NCBI GenBank assembly: GCA_963965975.1
Contig: OZ014422.1
Coordinates: 3,991,155-4,055,154, forward strand
Length of the DNA: 64,000 nucleotides
From: Xestospongia bergquistia
Taxonomy: Eukaryota > Porifera > Demospongiae > Haplosclerida > Petrosiidae
Direction: 5' to 3'
Position 1 is the stretch's first letter. Each line of letters starts with the position of its first letter. The notes under the pieces were generated by a model. The model had not been told where the DNA came from. It saw nothing but the letters and a program-made list of their open reading frames with translations, and did not search any database. The position numbers and the translations under genes were made by a program. Below, one piece after another: positions 1 through 11,481 of the stretch.

Positions 1-250
1 TGAGAGTTATAAACCTAATAATTTAAATGATACTTTCTTTTAGGATTGGAGATGATTGTCCTACTTCTAGTAAGTTAATAGAAACACTTATATTAAATAA
101 TGTTTTTACTGTTTGTTCTCTTCTATTATAATAGTAATTTATTCTACATCAACATGTGATGATCTAGATCTAGCATAGTCCTATGATATACTATATATGA
201 CTAGACTGGAGATGATGTAGTGAAGTTCTCTAATAGCTACTCTATGTAAG
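1..250. repeat. Truncated copy of repeat R
   Basis: Nearly the same sequence occurs at about 405-715 and 3,265-3,560, including the runs gatgatctagatctagca and gaagttctctaatag. The copy stops near 'aaactgccca' and is joined directly to the start of R1. No coding signal is seen. Confidence 0.85.
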
Positions 251-271
251 ATTGAAAATCAAACTGCCCAT

Positions 272-1475
272 TACACTAGAATTATTAAGTAATTTAATAT
301 ACAACAGACTCTTGTCAATTTATAATAATTATTATTGCTCTGTTATAATAAGTATTTTTCATTTTATAGTAGGACTGTTTTCTACTGGAGATGATCAACT
401 AATTGAGAGTTATAAACTCAATAATTTAAATGATACCTTCTTTTAGGATAAGAGTAGAATAGGTCTGTTTACTGACTGGTCTATTGGAGATGATTGTCCT
501 ACTTCTAGTAAGTTAATAGAAACGCTTATATTAAATAATGTTTTTACTGTTTATTCTCTTCTATTATAATAGTAATTTATTCTACATCAACATGTGATGA
601 TCTAGATCTAGCATAGTCCTATGATATACTATATATGACTAGACTGGAGATGATGTAGTGAAGTTCTCTAATAGCTACTCTATGTAAGATTGAAAATCAA
701 ACTGCCTATTTTTATTCTCTAGATGTTTTTATTGTCTAGTTGCAACATGTTCTAGTTGAGTGCTGGGAATCATGACAGCTGTATCATAATACTTATACTA
801 TGTTATAAGTACAATCACTTTTGTCACTCTAATAGGTTTATGATCTAATCTACATTATCTTATGACTACTGTAAGTTGACTTATTAAATAGTAGAATTTT
901 CTACTGAATGAACTATTTAATAGGATGGACAGGTTTAATGATCACTGGTAGTGATGATCTGATGTACCAGATGACAAACGTCAAGTATTACTATTGTTTT
1001 CCATGTGGATAAAGAGCTGTAAATCTACCAATTCATCTTATCCTTTGAGTTAATGTCTTTAGCCAAAGAATTTGTTTAAAGCTTTCGTTATTATCCAGAA
1101 AGATGAGAATTACTTTATTACTAGAATTACTTTATTACTGGCATTTAAAAATTTACTGGCATGTAGAATTTTACTTCAGTATTTTTACTGGTATCTAAAA
1201 ATTTACTTCAGTATGGGATCTAGAATTTTTCATGTCCTGTTCATTAGCATCAGGGCTTTTGGTAAGTTTTCATTCATGGTTTGTATCAGCCTGGAGGGTT
1301 CGAAAGTTAATGTTTATTGTACACTAGAATTACAAGTAATAATTGTTATTGGTGCTCTGTTGTAATAGCTATTTTTCATTTTATACTTGTTCTGTAGTGT
1401 AATGATATAATGTTGTAATGGTTGTGTGTTGTATAGTAAGAATAATGTTAGAACAAAACAAATTCTGTTACATTT
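272..1475. repeat. Repeat R1 (1.2 kb)
   Basis: This 1.2-kb segment, from 'acactagaattattaag' to 'aacaaaacaaattctg', recurs in direct orientation as R2 at 3,130-4,345 and inverted at about 60,110-61,310 and 62,940-64,000. It contains an internal sub-repeat: its own beginning resembles 1,320-1,400. The ends are not TG...CA, so I do not call it an LTR. Open frames in it (for example 1,072-1,365) recur in R2 with length changes and match no family I know. Confidence 0.85.
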
Positions 1476-1479
1476 AGTA

Positions 1480-1880
1480 GACCTATCAAGAAACTAAAAG
1501 AGATGATCTGATAACAATTGTTAATATACCTAATGTAAGTTGAATTATTAAATAGTAGAATGTCTACTAAATGAACCTCAATGTTCTATAATAGGATAGA
1601 AAGGTTAATGTCACTGGTAATGATGATCTTATGTACATTAACTGATGACTAATGTAAGTTATCTGTTATAATAATATGGAGATTTCTTTACTAAACATGT
1701 ATTTTAATAATTTTTAGATGGACTTTAGTCTATTATATAGGCGTATCATTAACTCTATGCGTGACTAGACTGGACTGGAGGTGATGCAGTGATGTTCTCT
1801 AATAATCACTCTATGTAAGATTGATCTTTATATACATTTTGTTAAACTTTTCATTCTGTAGTGATGTTCAAGTTGAGTGT
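1480..1880. other. AT-rich spacer, nothing recognised
   Basis: The interval between R1 and the GAT-rich tract is AT-rich and present in the right arm (about 62,570-62,940). I see no coding, RNA or transposon signal. Confidence 0.6.
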
Positions 1881-2012
1881 ACTGAGATGGTGGAGATGAT
1901 GAATGAGATGACGATGGAGACAATGATTGAGATGGTGATGGAAATGATGATGGAGATGGTGGTGATGGTGATTGTGATGATTGAGATGGTGATGGTGATA
2001 ATGGTTGCATAT
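1880..2012. repeat. GAT/ATG-rich minisatellite
   Basis: Imperfect repeats of gatgatggagatggtg fill this tract; the inverted copy is at about 62,405-62,515. The apparent reading frames (Met/Glu-rich on one strand, Ser/Pro-rich on the other) are by-products of the repeat. Confidence 0.9.
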
Positions 2013-2430
2013 GAATAGTTACACTATATATAGTACAATTATAAACTGTTTTGGTCTCCTTTAATTGGTTTATCTACTACTAACACTGTGTGGACATCAA
2101 TAATTGTTCATGGGTCTGGAAAAATATTCAACATTGCTGGTTGTGGCTCTTTATCTTTGTTCTTGAGGTTGACAGTCTTTGTGTGTTGAGTATGGTCAGG
2201 GATCAGTTTGTGGGTTGTGTATATGGACATCATAATGTGTGGTTGATGAGTCTGGGGTATTAATAGGTGGATTTGGACATGGAAGAACTGTTTGTATGTT
2301 ATTTTGTCAATACTTTCTAATATTGTATCCTCTTCCTTGTCTTGAGGTACCTCACATCTCATTCATCTTTGTCTTTTGTGTATCTATATATAAACTCTCC
2401 CTGTATAACCTTCTAGGTGTTATTGATGTA
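2012..2430. other. Unique AT-rich stretch, nothing recognised
   Basis: Open frames exist on both strands (2,108-2,362 minus, 2,239-2,433 plus). They are disrupted by substitutions and indels in the right-arm copy (62,040-62,400) and show no recognisable domain, so I leave them uncalled. Confidence 0.5.
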
Positions 2431-2965
2431 TAACGGTGACCATTTCTCTTGATATTAAACCTGATGTCAGACCTTCTGTATTTATTTTAATCCCTTTGCG
2501 TGTGTCTGTTAGTGTATAATGGTGACCCTTTCTTTTGATATTAAACCTGACGTCAGACCCTTCCATATTTATTTTAGTCCCTTTGTGTGTGTCTGTTACT
2601 GTGTCATAATGTTCTATAACTTATGTCTGGCATATTAAATCCCTTTGTGTTGTGTAATCCTGAATTATTTAACCCCTTGTGTGTGTCATATAATCCTGAA
2701 TAATTTAACCCCTCTGTTTTTAATTGTTGCCCATTGAGTGTGTTGTGTATTAACCCCTTGTGTGTGTCGTATAATCTTGAATTATTTAACCCTCCATTTC
2801 ATAATTGTTACCATTGTGTTGCATATTTATCCCTTTATGTGTGCTTTATAATCCTGAATAATTTAACCCCTTCTGTTTCGTAATTGTTAACCATTGAGTG
2901 TGTTGCATATTTACCCCTTATGTGTGCTGTATAAGGCTAAATTATTTAACTCCCTTTATAATTTT
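2430..2965. repeat. Minisatellite of about 60-bp units
   Basis: Diverged tandem units built around 'aaccccttgtgtgtgt', 'ataatcctgaattattt' and 'aattgttaccattgagtgtg' run through this interval; the inverted copy is at about 61,465-62,000. Two units near 2,430-2,580 share 'ggtgaccctttcttttga'. No gene is seen. Confidence 0.85.
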
Positions 2966-3129
2966 TTGTAAATTAATGCTGACATCTCATTGTCATTGTA
3001 TTACTGGTATCTGGCTTGGTTTTGAAGGTTAGGTTTGTGGTGGTCTGGAAGGGTTACATTTTATTAACTGGTGTTTGTGAAGTCTAGGCTCTTCTACTCT
3101 TTATCTCTAATAAGTGACATGGACTGTTG

Positions 3130-4345
3130 TACACTAGAATTATTAAGTAATTTAATATACAACAGACTCTTGTCGATTTATAATAATTATTATTGCTCTG
3201 TTATAATAAGTATTTTTCATTTTATAGTAGGACTGTTTTCTACTTGAGATGACCATCTACTAATTGAGAGTTATAAACTCAACAATTTAAATGATACCTT
3301 CTTTTAGGATAAGAGTAGAATAGGTCTGTTAACTGACTGGTCTATTGGAGATGATTGTCCTACTTCTAGTAAGTTAATAGAAACACTTATATTAAATAAT
3401 GTTTTTACTGTTTGTTCTCTTCTATTATAATAGTAATTTATTCTACATCAACATGTGATGATCTAGATCTAGTATAGTCCTATGATGTACTATATATGAC
3501 TAGACTGGAGATGATGTAGTGAAGTTCTCTAATAACTACTCTATGTAAGATTGAAAATCAAACTGCCCATTTTTATTTTCTAGTTGTTTTTATTGTCTAG
3601 TTGCAACATGTTCTAGTTGAGTGCTGGGAATCATGACAGCTGTATCATAATACTTATACTATGTTATAAGTACAATCACTTTTGTCACTCTAATAGGTTT
3701 ATGATCTAATCTACATTATCTTATGACTACTGTAAGTTGACTTATTAAATAGTAGAATTTTGTACTGAATGAACTATTTAATAGGATGGACAGGTTTAAT
3801 GATCACTGGTAGTGATGATCTGATGTACCAGATGACAAACGTCAAGTATTACTATTGTTTTCCATGTGGATAAAGAGCTGTAAATCTACCAATTCATCTT
3901 ATCCTTTGAGTTAATGTCTTTAGCCAAAGAATTTGTTTAAAGCTTTCGTTATTATCCAGAAAGATGAGAATTACTTTATTACTAGAATTACTTTATTACT
4001 GGCATCTAAAAATTTACTACAGTATTTTTACTGGCATGTAGAATTTTACTTCAGTATTTTTTACTGGCATCTAAAAATTTACTTCAGTATGGGATCTAAT
4101 ATTTTTTGTGTCCTGTTCATTGGCATCAGGGCTTTTGGTAAGTTTTCATTCATGGTTTTTATTAGCCTGGAGGGTTCGAAAGTTAATGTTTATTGTACAC
4201 TAGAATTACAAGTAATAATTGTTATTGGTGCTCTGTTGTAATAGCTATTTTTCATTTTATACTTGTTCTGTAGTGTAATGATATAATGTTGTAATGGTTG
4301 TGTGTTGTATAGTAAGAATAATGTTAGAACAAAACAAATTCTGCA
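3130..4345. repeat. Repeat R2 (1.2 kb)
   Basis: Direct repeat of R1 with an extra duplicated 'actggcat..aatttacttcagtat' stretch near 4,010-4,090. It ends at 'aacaaaacaaattctg', after which the HMG-CoA reductase remnant region begins. Its inverted counterpart is about 60,110-61,310. Confidence 0.85.
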
Positions 4346-4423
4346 AATAACTTTTGTCATTTTAATAGATTTATGATCTTTCTAAAGCAACTTTGCTAGC
4401 ACAATTTGCCTCACAGTTTGCCA

Positions 4424-4953
4424 ACATAGTTACTGCTACTTTATTGCAACTGGTCAAGTAAGGTTGTTCACTTAGCTTTTGTTTGTATGAAGACTTGTGT
4501 AATATATATTGTTAGGACCCTGCTCAAGTAGTTGGTAGCTCCAATTGTATCACACTTATGGAGAGAGGACGACTTTATAATAAAGATTTATATATTAGCT
4601 GTACTATGCCATCATTGGAAGTAGGAACTGTAGGAGGAGGTACAAGTAAGCTTATGACAAAAACACCTCACTCAAACAAGACACTTTTTGTGTGATAGAT
4701 CTTAGGTATTCATGGCCCATCCTTCAAAGGATAACCAGGTGACAATGCAGGACGAATTAGCTCGTATCATTTGTGGGACAGTGTTGTCTGGTGAACTCTC
4801 TCTTGTTTCTGCTCTTGCTGCATGTCACTTAGTTAAAAGTCATTTAACTTTAAACAGGTAAAGCATGTTTATAGCTATTATGTCATTGTATCTCAATCTC
4901 TTGTTCATAGATCACGTCTTGCTCTTTCGACAATAGAAGATAATGAAAAATAA
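4424..4953 (+). pseudogene. HMG-CoA reductase, C-terminal exons only (pseudogene)
   Basis: HMG-CoA reductase makes mevalonate in sterol and isoprenoid synthesis. Four short exons separated by small GT-AG introns match the end of the catalytic domain. They are the tail of one exon ending [10 protein letters not shown] (to about 4,458), then [16 protein letters not shown] and [20 protein letters not shown] (4,516-4,645), then [10 protein letters not shown] and [15 protein letters not shown] (4,699-4,857), and a short last exon ending at TAA 4,951-4,953. The third exon has an in-frame TAA after SFKG, a frameshift near 4,752, and lacks the usual stretch between GGGT and the LG motif. All upstream exons are missing: the sequence jumps at about 4,395-4,425 to repeat-block DNA. 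The right-arm copy (46,828-47,774) shares the stop and frameshift, so this copy is a duplicate of an already dead gene. Confidence 0.88.
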
Positions 4954-5099
4954 TTGTTAATATGATAAATGATGTCTGCATTGTACTATTTTATTTATAA
5001 CTATAAATTTTCTCTCATGATTCTGTTTTTAATATTACATAAACCAATTACTTCTAGATATCAGGTCTAACATTTAAAATTACATAACATAATAGATGC

Positions 5100-7508
5100 T
5101 AATAAAATATTCTGTAAAAACTAAAGTGAATACTGCACAACATATTTATACAAATTATGTCTTTATTATAATAGCAGGCAACTATACTAATTAAACATCC
5201 AGTCATTAATACTATCAAAAGTATGCAAACAAAACCAAAAACAGCACTCGATGCTATCACTATAAAATCAACAGATAACAAAATGATACAGTTATTAAGC
5301 AATCTAACCTTGTGTTTCATTTTGAACAGAGAGTATAAAATGGAGATATAGGTGTAACAAGTCCACAATACTCAACTAAAGATCTTCAGTCAGGTTGCTT
5401 AATTGTCTATACAATAATACTAATATGTGAGTTTAGTTAGTATCACAGTGATATATAGGGATAATGACATAATAATAGAAACATTATAGACTTACTAGTT
5501 CACTACAAAAAAAAAGATAAATCTAGTGCATACTTTTGTATTTCATTTAAGGAACAAAGATTATAACAATCAGGATGTGAAGTAATTAATGAAAATTATC
5601 CTTCCATGTTTCATTGTGACAGAGAAATTTCACATAATAGTGACATAATAATACTCAATGAAATGATAAAAGCATGCAAACTGTTTACATACCCATTATT
5701 ATAGTACAATTCAATGACAAATGCTGCAGTGTAGGTTGGTTGAATACCATCAAATGTACTTAAAAATTCTGATACTGTTGTATCATGCTGAAAACAATGT
5801 CAGATTAGTTACAACAGAATACAAGGCCAATTTTAGATCTCTCACACTGTCACTGTTAATAGCTTTTATTTCCATATCAGACAATACTTTATCAGTCCAT
5901 AAACCTACGACATCAGTCACATTATATAAATTACACTCCAATCAAAATAGTTATCACCTCCCATTATTTGTTTTTTGGTGAAGGTGTCAGAGAATAAACT
6001 AGATGAAAAGTCAGTATAGGCTTAAGAGACATTAACAAATCTACTGAGAACCAAGGTGGCATTGTCAGATTATAAATATACTAAAAAACAAAGTATCTAT
6101 ATAATTACAATTGCAATGAGTTTAACATTCACCTCTATAAATAAGGCATCTCTAATACTCCAGGCATTCAAAGTGTCAATCTTTTTCCCAGTGTACTATC
6201 CAAGCTCTTCATACAAATGCTAAATAAATCTAATCACTTTAATTGTCAATAAATGTGATGGTTTACTTGATGTTGTTGCTCCATTTCTTTGTATTTTGTA
6301 GTGTTTTTATCATTATCTCATAATTTTGTATACTCAGGACAATATGTAGAGTATGCCTTTAATAACTGCATTAAAATAACTTAGTTGTCACAAAAAAATA
6401 ATACAACAATACAGAAAAATGCATGGAATACAGGGACGGAACTTTGTAGCCATGTTGTAAGAGCTATGAATATTCTATTTAATGTTTCATTAATTAGATG
6501 CAAGAACTTTCACGAATGCTTGGCTATGTGTGAGGGCTGTCACTATGGAATTTATAACAGGACAGTCTTATATACCACATACTTGTCCTTTCTGAGAAGT
6601 TGTTTGTTGAAAAAAATGAGCTGTCAATTCCATAGTATTAGTAATCAGATTATCATATATTGTTAATACATTTCAATGCAGTATATAATGCCCAATGCAA
6701 TCTATAATACCTAGTGACAATGATTTGGTTTAAAACAAGCAATCAATTTTATCAGTAATGCATACAGTATTTCACTATAAAATCAGTATCTTCTAAAACA
6801 GTTTATAGGATGATTTTTTAGATTATAATCTTGTCTTACAGTCTATAACTAATTTTTTATTGTCAATACAAAACATTAAATTAACCTTAAACCAACCTTG
6901 ACTCAGTAATAGCATTAATATATTCATCAAAGTGGACTTAGTAGGGGTTGATGTCATTTGGAGGAGGCTTAAAATTAGCTATCATAATGGAAACTTTGGA
7001 CACATCACATTTATTTTAATAAATTTGCCACCTTATCATCTTCTTTTAGTACAGTATATGGACAGGAATAGGCTACCGGTATAAATCAGTCTTAAATTTT
7101 TACAATAGAAATTACTTATTATGGATGTTAAAATAAAATTGTATACTTGTGATTCATCAGGTGGGTACAATCCAGCTAGCAGACTCTCTGCACTCATTAA
7201 TGTTCTATCTAAATCTGTGCTCCGGATATATACCTTAATGTATATTTTTATGCATGAAAAAATCCCTCATAAACTAAATTCACCTGGTTTCTGGAATAGT
7301 TTTTATACACGTAACCAAATTTAATGTATTTCGACTTCAATATAAGTCTAAGCTTCTTTCATTCGAAGCTATGAAATATGAGAATAGACAGACGGCAATG
7401 TATTCAACTTACAGTTGTTAGTTGTCCAAATCCTTGAGGCCATTCATCTTCCTGTTATGGGTCATTAGGATAAGTTTCAACAGGGCTTCAATCACCATGT
7501 CGAAATAC
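5100..7508 (-). pseudogene. Histidine acid phosphatase (lysosomal/prostatic type), pseudogene, left copy
   Basis: Reading the minus strand from 7,508, the first exon encodes VFRHGD followed by a stop where the catalytic RHGDR arginine should be, then SPVETYPNDP, a stop, and EDEWPQGFGQLT. Later exons encode [23 protein letters not shown] (about 7,120-7,260), a WQPIPVH-like motif with Gln changed to stop (near 7,070), CPEYTKLRDND (near 6,330), the catalytic-loop motif HDTTVSAFLSTFDGIQPSYTA (5,720-5,800), and a final exon with a hydrophobic membrane anchor (about 5,180-5,300). The order and the C-terminal anchor match lysosomal acid phosphatase, which hydrolyses phosphomonoesters. The signal-peptide exon is not found. 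The right copy carries the same stops at the RHGD, DP and WQP sites. Confidence 0.85.
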
Positions 7509-7754
7509 CTAATTTGAGACAAAGACTTTTGAAATGAAATTCATAAACATTGCATAAATTAATTGACATGTATACTACTTAACACTCTTCTCTCAAAGGC
7601 AGTCATGAGACTAAGACTAACCTGGGCTGGAGATATATTTATTATTGACAACATAGTCAAAGATCCCTTAATGAGATATCTTACATGTTCATACTCATAG
7701 ACATCTACTTATATCATGGTAATTCACAATATATATTAATTGCCATAGATATTG

Positions 7755-8533
7755 ATAAGACTGCTTCTGATACTGTTAAAAACTCAAGTGAGATGTCCCA
7801 AGTGCTCACTCCAGCTGTCACTGAAAATCACTACATCATCCAAGTAGGCTGCTGCAAATTATTCCATACCATGTATATTGTAAAACCTTATCCATTGATC
7901 GTTGAAATGTCGCCGGAGCACCTTGGAGACCAAGTAGCATAACATTGAACTGAAATAGTCCGAAGGGCGTCACAAATACTGTCTTGGTTCGGCCATCCTT
8001 GGCAACTGGAACCTGCCAATAACCACGAGTAAGGTCCAATGCTGAGATGAATTTGGCCTTGCCAACTTGGTTGATCAGCTCGTCCACTCGGGGCATTAGA
8101 TATGCATTGGATATTCCAAGAGTTCGTTTAAACACTGGTAATCAACACATAGCTGTAATGATCTGTCCTTCTTCTTTAACAGTACCACTCGAGCACTCCA
8201 AGCAATTTCTGGTGGAGCATTTGATCCAATTCTTGTTTCACAGTGTCTCGATAGGAGTGTGGTAGGCAATAAGCCGGCAGTCGTACTGGATGAGCATCTC
8301 TAGTGAGAACATGGTGTTCCACCAAATCTGTACGATCAGGAGTATTACTAATCACATCACTAAATCTCTCTAACCACTGCATCAGGTCCTCCTGTTGGAA
8401 TTGGATGAGATTATTTCCAAAAATTGGTTGACCTTTTGACTGTGTTTTACCACTCTCTGTCCAGGTAGATTTGTCCTGCTCCCAGTCCAATACTTCTGAA
8501 CTATATAGAGCTCTGCTTGACGGGGCATACCAT
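7755..8533 (-). pseudogene. Ty3/gypsy reverse transcriptase, 3'-truncated
   Basis: The N-terminal RT motif FSDVISNTPDRTDLVEHH, the PVRLPAY segment, then DAYPMPRVDEL-like, SALDLTRGYWQVPVA and TPFGLFQF...GAPATFQR are read on the minus strand across frames 8,176-8,613 and 7,836-8,135. The catalytic YLDDVVIFS segment follows at about 7,800-7,860 in another frame. These are diagnostic of gypsy RT. The first part is in one open frame with the integrase C-terminus, so IN precedes RT. The sequence ends after the palm domain (near 7,755); no RNase H follows. Confidence 0.87.
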
Positions 8534-9216
8534 TCACATAACATGTTGACATGGAATAATTGTTTCCTTTTCCTGTGATCACGCATGTCCACAATATAAT
8601 TGACTTCTCCCATGCGTTAGTTAAACACTTGGGAGAAGGCAATTACCTCACATGGCCCTTGCCATTGAGCAAGCAGTTTACTACTGGATGTGTGAAGAAG
8701 CACCAGCACTTGCTGTCCTGGCTTAAACTCACAAGTACAGGCATTGCGGTTATACCATTTACGTTGTCACTCCTGGGCATTAGATAAATTACTCTTCACC
8801 AGCTCTGTCATTTTTGCTAGCTTGTCAGAAATTGAGAGGATATGAGATACCACACTGTGTTCTCCAGGCCCTCCAGCTTCCCAGGTATTCTTCAGCATAT
8901 CCAAAGGACCATTCACAACTCTCCCATACAAAGGAGAGAACCCTGTGGATGCCTGAGGCACCTCCTGATAAGCAAACAGGAGATTGGGCAACATTTTGTC
9001 ACAGTCCTTGCCTTCACTATTGCCGCCTTTTTTAACATGGACTTTAGAGCTTGATTAAAACAATGCACGAGTCTGTCCATTTGAGGATGGTAGGGGCTTG
9101 TTTGTAACTGATGGATGTGAAGCATTTTGTATAATTCTGATAGGAGTTAGATGTAAAGTTATCCTCTTGGTCTGCGAGAATCTCATATGGGATGCCCACA
9201 TGAGCAAAAATGAGGA
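8534..9216 (-). pseudogene. Gypsy integrase, second half (core end and C-terminal domain)
   Basis: Minus-strand frames give GIPYEILADQEDNFTS, then TSPYHPQMD (normally the conserved HPQTDG region), FNQALKSMLKKA, PNLLFAYQEVPQASTGFSP (8,767-8,994), and the C-terminal VNYIVDMRDHRKRKQLFHVNML (about 8,540-8,613), typical of the GPY/F domain of gypsy integrase. Frameshifts interrupt it. It is separated from the first half by the DDE element, which was inserted after the codons for the AEEL motif. Confidence 0.85.
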
Positions 9217-10267
9217 CTATACCATGTCCAAGTTGAGAAGAGCCACCCAGACATGTGAATAACTTTGCCATTTTACTTGCTATCGACATGAAACTTGCAC
9301 AATCAATTTATCTTGCAAATGCGCATTTTATATATAAAAATTGGCTCTCTAGCACTACGAGAAAGTACCAAACTAGAAAACTCCATACGTTTTCAATGGC
9401 ATACCTTTCACATACTTCGAATTGCACACCTTCGAGGGTTTAATAAAAAAAAAATTTGCCTTGAGAAGTCAGCCATCTATCACGTGGCCATTCAAAATTA
9501 CAATTCTAATTATATGAACAAATGGTATATTATAACAATTATTATTAAAATAATAACCAGGTATCATATTTTGTGATTTGAGGCAGCTATAAAGCCACCG
9601 TGGTTTTGAAAAAAACTTTCGACAAAGAAGGAAGACCAAGAATGCCTAGCACTAAACGTCATCAGAACTGGAACAGGGTCACTACGATGGCTATCATATG
9701 AGGCATTATCCATGACAATTAGACTGTTAGGTGGAACATTTGGGAGAAGTTTGGTACCAAACCACTCCTCAAAATGATCAGCAGTCATCTCATCATGGTA
9801 ATCACCAGTATTTTTTTGGATCTGAATATGAGAGTGGTATTGGGAATCCAACAGGCGTCTGGAGAATCTGTACCTCTTTGTTGGAGTTGAAAAGGCTGCT
9901 CCCCCTGTGCTAAGTTTCTCCTTCTGTAACCTCTTGATGCTGGTACGTGAAAGATTTTTAGCATCAGAGGTTCATTTCAGAGATCCTTTAGTCCGTTTAC
10001 ACCTGCCAAGTTCCTCAAAATATTCATAGACATTCACAACAACCTCCTTTGTTTGCGCTCTCAATCTCTTTCCAGTTAGCATGTTCACAAACATAAGAGA
10101 AAACGTGGTGTGTTCGCATGACATTCACGTGACAAAATAATGAATATAATCAAAATGTGCTTCAGCGCTAATTGTGTATAATAGGGAAGGAAATTCCTCA
10201 CCTTACATTCCATGCATAAAACACCTTTTTGTAATGAAGGGCTCTTCTCAACTTGGAAATGGTATAG
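9217..10267 (-). mobile_element. Tc1/IS630-like DDE transposon, internally deleted (left copy)
   Basis: The element interrupts gypsy integrase. Its two ends carry an inverted repeat of about 28 bp, beginning ctatacca and continuing to aagttgagaagagcc, next to a TA. On the minus strand it encodes a transposase remnant. The N-terminal part (about 9,900-10,110) is Lys/Arg-rich and joins abruptly to the C-terminal catalytic region DYHDEMTADHFEEWFGTKLL and SLIVMDNASYDSHRSDPV (9,564-9,851), which contains the central DDE-superfamily VMDNASY motif. The missing middle would hold the helix-turn-helix region and the first Asp, so it is non-autonomous. The right-arm copy is at 41,701-42,737. Confidence 0.8.
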
Positions 10268-10950
10268 TTCCTCAGCAATTTCTTCAGTATTAATTGAGCA
10301 TAAGGCAACAGCCTCAGGATACCGAGTTGCATTGTCTCACAAGAGCAGAATGTATCATTTTTCTGACCGACTGCGAGAGAGAGGTCCGACAATATCCATA
10401 GGAACTCTCTTAAATGGAGTATCGATAATAGGGAGGGGAATGAGTGGTGCTGGTTGCATATGATGTTGAGCAATCTTCTGGCATGATCCACAAGTCCGGC
10501 AGTACTCCACAACATCTCTGTATATAGTTGGCCAATAGAATTGCTGTAAGATACATTGAGTCATCTTGTCTCAGCCCAAATGACCAGCTAGGGAATGGAA
10601 TGTGCCAGACTTATAACTCTGTCACAACATTCCTTTGGAAGCACAAGTTGTTCTATAGTCATGTCTTCACCATCTCTACCAGATGGCATCCAAGATCTTT
10701 CCAGTAGAATTGTATTCCACTACCAGTTGTACAATCTGCATAAGCTTTATTCCTGACTGATTCCAATAATGGGTCAATACTTCTGAGTCAATCCTTCGAA
10801 TATGGTTGTCACCTGATCCTCCACTTCTGTTGTGCTGTTTCTTGTTTGCTCTCTTCATTTTTCTGCTTAATCTTCTCTTCTCTCGAGATTTCCCAAACAA
10901 GTCATCATCTATTATTGTCATCTAATCTGTCTCTTCACTCTTGTCTTCTT
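10268..10950 (-). pseudogene. Gypsy integrase, first half (zinc-binding domain and start of core)
   Basis: Minus-strand frames encode IDSEVL (10,676-10,921), the GIRFYWKDGLL-like segment, then TQCILQQFYWPTIYRDVVEYCRTCGSCQK with the C-x2-C pair of the HHCC zinc domain, and PLIPLPIIDTPFKRVPMDIVGPLSRSRS, the start of the catalytic core with its first Asp (MDIVGP). The core continues to the AEEL motif and is then cut by the DDE element. It follows the protease directly, so no RT lies between protease and integrase. Confidence 0.87.
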
Positions 10951-11094
10951 CCTCCTCATTTTGATCATTGCCCTTTGCTTCGGTTCTCTGCTCCTCTTCA
11001 TTAATGGGTATGATGTCACTCCGTATTTCTCCTCCAATTGTTTCTCCTCAACCTTTTGTTCCTTCTGTTTCCGTACTGCGGCTCTTGTCATTAT

Positions 11095-11481
11095 TCACAT
11101 GGCCTTCTCTGGTTCCCCTACTCCAGAGTTCTGTTCAGTTAATAGCTTGGGTAGTTGGGACACATCTGTACCCAACAGTACTCCCACAGGTAAACGATCT
11201 GAGACAGCAGCCTCAACTTCTATTGGTTTTCCCTCGACTTCCATGTGCACCTTTGCCAAGTGATACAACACTGTGTCTCCATGTGCACAACACACCATAG
11301 TAGCATTTCCTTCAAGGAACGCCTCTTCAGGTACTAGCTTCCGATGCACTAGAGTCCTTGAGCTACCTGTGTCTAATAGAATATTTTTCACATATTTACC
11401 CTCTACTCTCCCAGATCTCATTATTCCAGACTCCTGCTGAGTGTTGTTCTGCCCACAGAACATGGCATTATATGAGGGCAA
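11095..11481 (-). pseudogene. Gypsy aspartic protease (retropepsin)
   Basis: The frame encodes ILLDTGSSRTLVHRKLVPEEAF, with the DTGSS active-site motif. AVSDRLPVGVLLGTDVSQL follows, with the hydrophobic flap and the second conserved region of gypsy retropepsins. It would cleave the polyprotein. It lies between the second CCHC knuckle and integrase. This is one of the better preserved parts and the right arm has a nearly identical frame (40,451-40,837). Confidence 0.88.

Larger units (their letters stand above)
385..4395. repeat. Outer left arm of giant inverted duplication
   Basis: This block reads, base order reversed and complemented, as 60,048-64,000. Both copies hold the same succession: repeat R1, a 1.6-kb middle with two minisatellites, repeat R2, then the start of the HMG-CoA reductase remnant. 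Because the right end of the window matches position about 385 here, the duplication continues beyond the window. No gene is recognised inside the block. Confidence 0.9.

Noticed and set aside
272..4345. R1/R2 as LTRs of a 4-kb retrotransposon
   Set aside because: Ends are not TG/CA, there is no primer-binding site or polypurine tract at the right place, the interior has no coding motifs, and a third partial copy lies upstream.
6385..6666. 93-residue plus-strand frame (mirror 45,104-45,334)
   Set aside because: Lies within the acid phosphatase pseudogene on the opposite strand. It is longer only because of low stop density and is altered in the other arm.
8814..9054. Plus-strand frames across the gypsy integrase
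   Set aside because: Shadows of the minus-strand integrase, which has clear motifs (LLFAYQEVPQAS, SPYHPQ).
10961..11300. Plus-strand frames opposite the protease (and 40,632-40,971 minus)
   Set aside because: They overlap the well-conserved retropepsin frame on the other strand and show no domain.
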